Of a stretch of DNA of 64,000 nucleotides, positions 59,589-64,000 are shown piece after piece. The position numbers and the translations under genes are program-made. The stretch lies in the NCBI GenBank assembly GCA_032622095.1, contig CP136069.1, positions 86,264,958 through 86,328,957 of the forward strand, written 5' to 3'. The notes under the pieces were generated by a model. That model had not been told where the DNA came from and did not search any database. It worked only from the letters and a program-made list of their open reading frames with translations. The stretch is from Siphonodentalium dalli. Taxonomy: Eukaryota > Mollusca > Scaphopoda > Gadilida > Siphonodentaliidae. Position 1 is the first letter of the stretch. Every line of letters begins with the position of its first letter.

Positions 59589-61763
59589 CTATATTCTTTG
59601 TACCATTTTTAAAAATAGTTTTAAGTTCTAAAATCAGGGTTTCAGGGTCCTGAACCCCAATTTTGGATTTCAAACTTTTTGGTCAAAATTTGACATCCTA
59701 GATAAATAATTTTTCTGTCTCTTTCACTTCAATTTAGTAGTAATTATCATTTCTAGTGTTGTTGCTGATAGGATATTGCCCAAATTGTCACCAAATTAGG
59801 GTTTATGGGTCTAAACCCCCAATATTGAGGGTCTGAACCCCAATTTTGATGTTCTGCCCTAAAAACCCTAAATTGTGGGCCAGTTTTCCAGAATTGGCAC
59901 TTTCTTCCAACTTATAATCCAAGCTACAGCTTCAAATACAGTTAGTATATCCTGTCCCAATTATTTTAACAAATTATATCCATTTAACACCCAAAAATGT
60001 ATAATAAAGATATAGAAAGCTCATTTTCTTTAAGATATTTGATAAATTGGCTTGTGTAAATCTTCAATACGATAGATAAAACGACTAATCAAGTAATTTC
60101 CAATTCAGGAAACTATGTTCCATTATATCTGGTTATTCCTAATTTTTGTAAAACGAGGATTACGGTATTATAAGCTATTGTTCGAAGCCTTCCTGCGGTC
60201 AAAACTTCAGTATTGTGAGGATGTTAGTGTTGGTGAAACATCAAATGTTGTATTGTGTGGTCCTGATAGTGATCCAAGCCTTTATGAAAGTACTACATCA
60301 GGCATGACACTGGATTCTATTCTTAATGAACTGAGCACAAATCTTTCTGCAGAGGGATTATACAAGGCTTTGCAGCACCCTGGCCATTTGCTTCTTCTCT
60401 TCCTCCATTTCCCAGAGAGATGAGTAAGTGGATGGATTCATTTCTCCACATGGTGGGGCTACTGCTTAACATGCTTCACTTCCAGCAAACTGGTAATTGG
60501 GAAGGATTCCTCGAAACTGTGCACAAATTTCTACCATGGTGTTTTGCTGAGACTAAATCGTCACAATTATGCACGGAATCTAAGTTATTACTACCTGGAC
60601 ATGAGAGACTTGCGTGTTAAGAGATTATGAAGCATATAGCTATCCAGCTGAAGGTGGATTCACTGGTTCATTAACTGGACTGAAGCATTCTAGTATACCA
60701 ATGGACCAACTCATAGAAGTCACTGTTAACCGGTTTTCCAAGCAGACAGGAGGGCTTTCTGGTAAAACTGAAAACTATGGAGCAAGTGAGAGATGGATGC
60801 ATATCAGCCATCTTCTCTCTGCTCTGAAGCAGCATCTCAACCAAAAAAGGTCATATTCACCAGATGCTAAGAAACATGTAGAACTTGGATCCCAACGACA
60901 GCAGAAAGACAAGATGATGTTAAGAACTTATGTTCAGGAATAAAATCGTGGGTACCAAACTTGTGGGACCCAAGTCTATCATTGATAAATATTGCCAACG
61001 GTGTTGCTGCCAGTGTAGAAATGTGTGAAATTGCATGTTGTTATGGCCATGAAGGAATTTGCTAAGAGAATCGAACCACAAGATAGCAAGATAGAAATTT
61101 AGTACAAAGATCCAATCAAGAAACAACCAGTTTATTCATTCCAAGACCAAAAAGATACCAAGAAATCTTTTTCGATTGAGGATGAAAACAATTCCTTCAC
61201 ATCAATCTTGCTTGACCATGACAGAAAACAATTAGACATGCGTACAATAATGGACTGGCCCATTACAACAAAACCATGGGCAATTTGCAGTGAGATTGGA
61301 AAAAGTTGACAGTTTTCTAAATCACTTTTCAGAAACAGCCTTCAGAACATGTGCTCTGAAAAACCAGCAGAAATTCCACCAGATGTTATTGAATGTTGTA
61401 TTGGTGATGCCATGAGGTTTGTGAGAATTATTCCAGTTGTTGGACTTCAAGCTGATACCTTCATATGTTGGGCAGAACGTGTTGCATCCTATTTGAAACA
61501 TCTTCCTGGAACAACTCTCAATCTAGTATTTGACGACTATTCAGATGGCACTGTTAATGTTTCAAAATGTAGAAGTTATTCAGGAAGAGTGCGTCAGATA
61601 TCAGACTTAAGTCAAAAACTCCCGAAAGCTAAAGACTGGAACGATTTCCTTTCCAATCAAAGAAACAAGCATCAGCTTACATATTTGTTAGCCAACTACT
61701 TTATGAGTGACAAATGTAAGCTCAACAAAGCCATGTATGTAAGTAAAGGAGAATCATGCTACT

Positions 61764-62722
61764 TAGTGTTCAAACGATTAGTCGACAAATAATCGTCGAC
61801 GCTGGTTTTTCGGGTAATCGACTCTAACTTCCACGGTCGACTAGTCGGAATACAGTATATAATCTCATCAGCTGGCCTTGACAATGCATGGTTTCACTAA
61901 ATGTGGGTCAGAAAAGCAGCAAAGATAGCTAGTCTATGTTCAAGAAGCTTTCCAAAGTCCAAACATATGTAATAACTAATAAATAATGTCGAGCTTGACA
62001 AAGAACTACGCCGAAATTCGCCAATGCGATAATTCAAGTTAACCACTCCTCATTATCAATACAAGAGCAGTAACTCTATATTTGACTTCTAAAAAGCATG
62101 TGGTCCATAAACAGTGAGTATTAGGTCGCGCGCGTACTTGACCGACGTCTCGCGGTCCAACTTGGATCCCTCAACAGTGGACAAATTGATTTTTCTAAGG
62201 GAGAACATGGGTAAAACTCCTGATTCTAGCAGTTCATCCTATCTTGCAAGTGAAGTATGTGATGGATTGGACGACGGAACACGGGAATGCAGCTGCGAAA
62301 ATTGTGTTGTATCCGCTAATTGATTATTTTCATGACACTGTGTATCGTTTATTTTTTATACCCTGGCAGGGAAGTATTTATTTGATATCTATCATTTCAT
62401 GATTAAACAGAAAATATCTCAATTATTTCCTCAATTATTTATTCTCATTATCATCGTAGATTCGTAGGGAACTTATTTGCGATCGGTGGGTTTCTAGAGC
62501 ACCGGTTCATTTGGAACAAAACCATGTGACGTGTCACGTGATTCAATTCTCCGATCACAGTAGAGTGTAAATATTGTGATGCTGTCACGGAATTTGTAAT
62601 TTTCTTTCACATGTGTTTCATTAGTATAAGGTTGGTGATGTATTTGGCCGACTAGTCGACGTCGACTCGACTTTTGGGGTTCGACTAGTCGACTCCAGAA
62701 TCCCAGAGTCGTTTGAACACTA
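61764..62722 (+). mobile_element. hAT element copy 2 (959 bp) inside the nuclease gene
   Basis: TAGTGTTCAAACGA...TCGTTTGAACACTA with target duplication ATGCTACT/CTGCTACT (61756-61763 and 62723-62730, seven of eight bases equal). Same sequence as copy 1 in the opposite orientation, as far as I can compare by eye. Inserted in coding sequence, so younger than its host element. Confidence 0.93.
62114..62323 (+). pseudogene. hAT transposase C-terminal fragment, copy 2
   Basis: Same 69 codons as at 55460-55669, unchanged at the protein level. Retention of an identical frame in two copies most simply reflects recent shared origin, not selection. Confidence 0.75.
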
Positions 62723-64000
62723 CTGCTACTATGTTGATATGAATAGATCACAACCACCATCATTGATTCCTGAATTGAATTCTACTCATAATGAAGCTGA
62801 TCCTAGGCTAGCAATGCATGCTGTGTTTGCACCAGGTAAACATTCTGGAGTTTGTGTTGTTGCCGATGATATGGATGTGTATGTGTTGCTCCTGTTTGTT
62901 TCAGAAAAATGTAAATGTTCTTTATATTTCCGGCAAGGAACAATTTCTTCAAAATGTGGAATCATGTATCACAATGTAAAAACATTGGCAAGTGAATTAG
63001 GACCCAATATATGTGATCATCTTCCTGCATTCCATGCACTAACTGGTTGTGATTATACTCAGCCATTCTATGGTAGATCCAAGTCCACAGTCTTTAAAAA
63101 GGTTGTTAAACAACAAAGTGTGTTGGACAAGCTGTCCAGTCTGAGTACTAACACACTAAATGTGAATGAAGTTGTTGATTTTATTCTGCATATTATATAC
63201 AACAGGCCCGCATCAGAGACAACTCCTGGGGACTCTCGTTATGCTATGATTATTTCCAAAAAAAGCAATTCAAAGAAGCATGCATCACTTTATATAAGAG
63301 GCTCCCTCCAGATATCAGCTCACTGAAATTAGCAATTTACAGGACACATTATGTCACACATATGATGATAAACTGCCTTAATGGGAATTATGTTTCCCGC
63401 AACCCCCTGAAACATGGATGGACTCTGGTTGATGGCCTAACAGAGCCAATCTGGTTTGATGGACCTGCTCTTCCAAGTGTATTGCCAGTGAAGATTAATA
63501 TTAATGCAACCGATTCTGTCGAGCAAAATTATGATGAGATGTCTACTAATGACATTGAGTGTTCATTTGCTGATGATTCTGATGGGGATGTTGCCGATGA
63601 TAGTGATGACAGTGAACAGAGTTCTGGAGATGATTTCTCAGATGATGATTCTGATTATTAAAGGTGAATTTTTTAAGGTTTAAGGACCTTCTGATAGTCT
63701 CTAGATCTGAGTTTGGTATACAAATGACTACAAATAATGTTTTATTGCTAAATTAGAGTGAATTTGATGGACAAAATGTATTTTAGTAGTAAAATTTGGG
63801 AAATTGGCCCACAATTTAGGGTTTTAAGGGCAGAACATCAAAATTGGGGTTCAGACCCTCAATATTGGGGGTTCAGACCCAAAATCCATAATTTTGTGAC
63901 AATTTGGCCAATATCCTATCAGCACCAACACTAGATATGATAATTACTACTAAATTGAAGTGAAAGAGACAGAAATATTATTTATCTAAGATGTCAAATT

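Larger units (their letters stand above)
60115..63661 (+). pseudogene. Transposase-nuclease gene, FEN/XPG-like (AcademX-type?), disrupted
   Basis: Degraded but readable protein. Order: MTLDSILNELSTNLSAEGLY region (60300); HFQQTGNWEGFLETVHKFLP (60478); AEGGFTGSLTGLKHSSIPMD (60650), FSKQTGGLSGKTENYGASER; then a nuclease part: NLVFDDYSDG (about 61520) like the FEN1 VFDG motif, NEADPRL (62791) like EAEAQ, VVADDMDVYVLL (62860) like ATEDMDCLTF, LTGCDYTQPF (63042) like LLGSDY. It ends in an acidic tail (DDSDGDVADDSDDSEQSSGD). About six frame breaks or stops plus a hAT insertion; excision of the hAT would rejoin the frame (ESCY / YVDMNRSQ). The family is common in marine invertebrates as uncharacterised proteins. 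Start unclear; an AG acceptor-like TTCAG precedes 60115. Confidence 0.6.
59610..64000 (+). mobile_element. Academ-like DNA transposon with nuclease gene, running off the window
   Basis: Left inverted repeat 59640-59896 and right 63795-64000 match closely as reverse complements (AATTTGACATCYTAGATAAA, TTTCACTTCAATTTAGTAGT, CTGAACCCCAATTTTGATGT, CCTAAATTGTGGGCCA). The right repeat is cut by the window end, so neither terminus nor target duplication can be read. Between them lies a single plus-strand gene (60115-63661). A host-gene explanation is unlikely because the inverted repeats bracket the gene. A hAT copy (61764-62722) lies inside. Confidence 0.7.

Noticed and set aside
60920-61126. Minus-strand ORF in the nuclease gene
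   Set aside because: Shadow of the broken plus-strand reading frame.
51981-64000. STK11 exon 1
   Set aside because: I looked on the minus strand for the glycine loop and VAVK lysine block before an exon ending in phase 2 and saw none. It most likely lies outside the window.

Overview
The window reads as nuclear DNA of an invertebrate animal, most likely a mollusc or another marine lophotrochozoan. It is AT-rich, its one host gene is split by long introns, and almost everything else is mobile-element or palindromic repeat sequence. The mollusc leaning is an inference from repeats with a tandem body, an ACGG/ACAG microsatellite and a terminal hairpin, an architecture I know from the bivalve 'pearl' and Helitron/Helentron-like elements. 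I cannot name a species. I searched by eye only.
 The one clear host gene is STK11 (LKB1, the master kinase upstream of AMPK) on the minus strand. Eight coding exons can be placed from 51980 down to the stop at 26920. They give a continuous 314-residue reading from the kinase alphaC helix to a C-terminal CaaX box (CKQS). Every intron is GT-AG and every junction keeps phase. Exon lengths are 84, 90, 133, 137, 128, 58, 197 and 119 bp; the first six equal the human exon 2-7 lengths as I remember them. Exon 1 (glycine loop and VAVK lysine) is not visible and probably lies beyond the right edge.
 Layout: 1-4760 is a giant inverted repeat with about 2 kb arms, carrying decayed coding sequence and tandem AAGATGGCGGCC units. 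5100-26900 is the 3' flank of STK11, filled with palindromic MITEs, pearl-like tandem elements, a pogo/Tigger-like element (18624-19783) and tRNA-derived SINE sequence. 26920-51980 is STK11 with the same repeat families in its introns, plus an L1/Tx1-type LINE in intron 2 that is itself interrupted by two TTAA-flanked elements. 51981-64000 is probably intron 1 or upstream: CR1-like LINE fragments, a 0.77 kb inverted repeat, an array of 33-bp palindromes, two near-identical hAT elements in opposite orientation, a 191-bp tandem pearl-like element, and a large DNA transposon (about 59610 to beyond 64000).
 The most interesting object is that last transposon. It has long inverted repeats and a broken gene whose product shows the acidic-residue pattern of a FEN1/XPG (PIN-fold) nuclease, and a young hAT copy with an 8-bp target duplication sits inside the gene. 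The best-known relatives are Academ (AcademX-type) transposons, but that assignment is inference. The elements form clear nests: TTAA elements inside the LINE inside STK11, hAT inside a palindrome array, and hAT inside the Academ-like gene.
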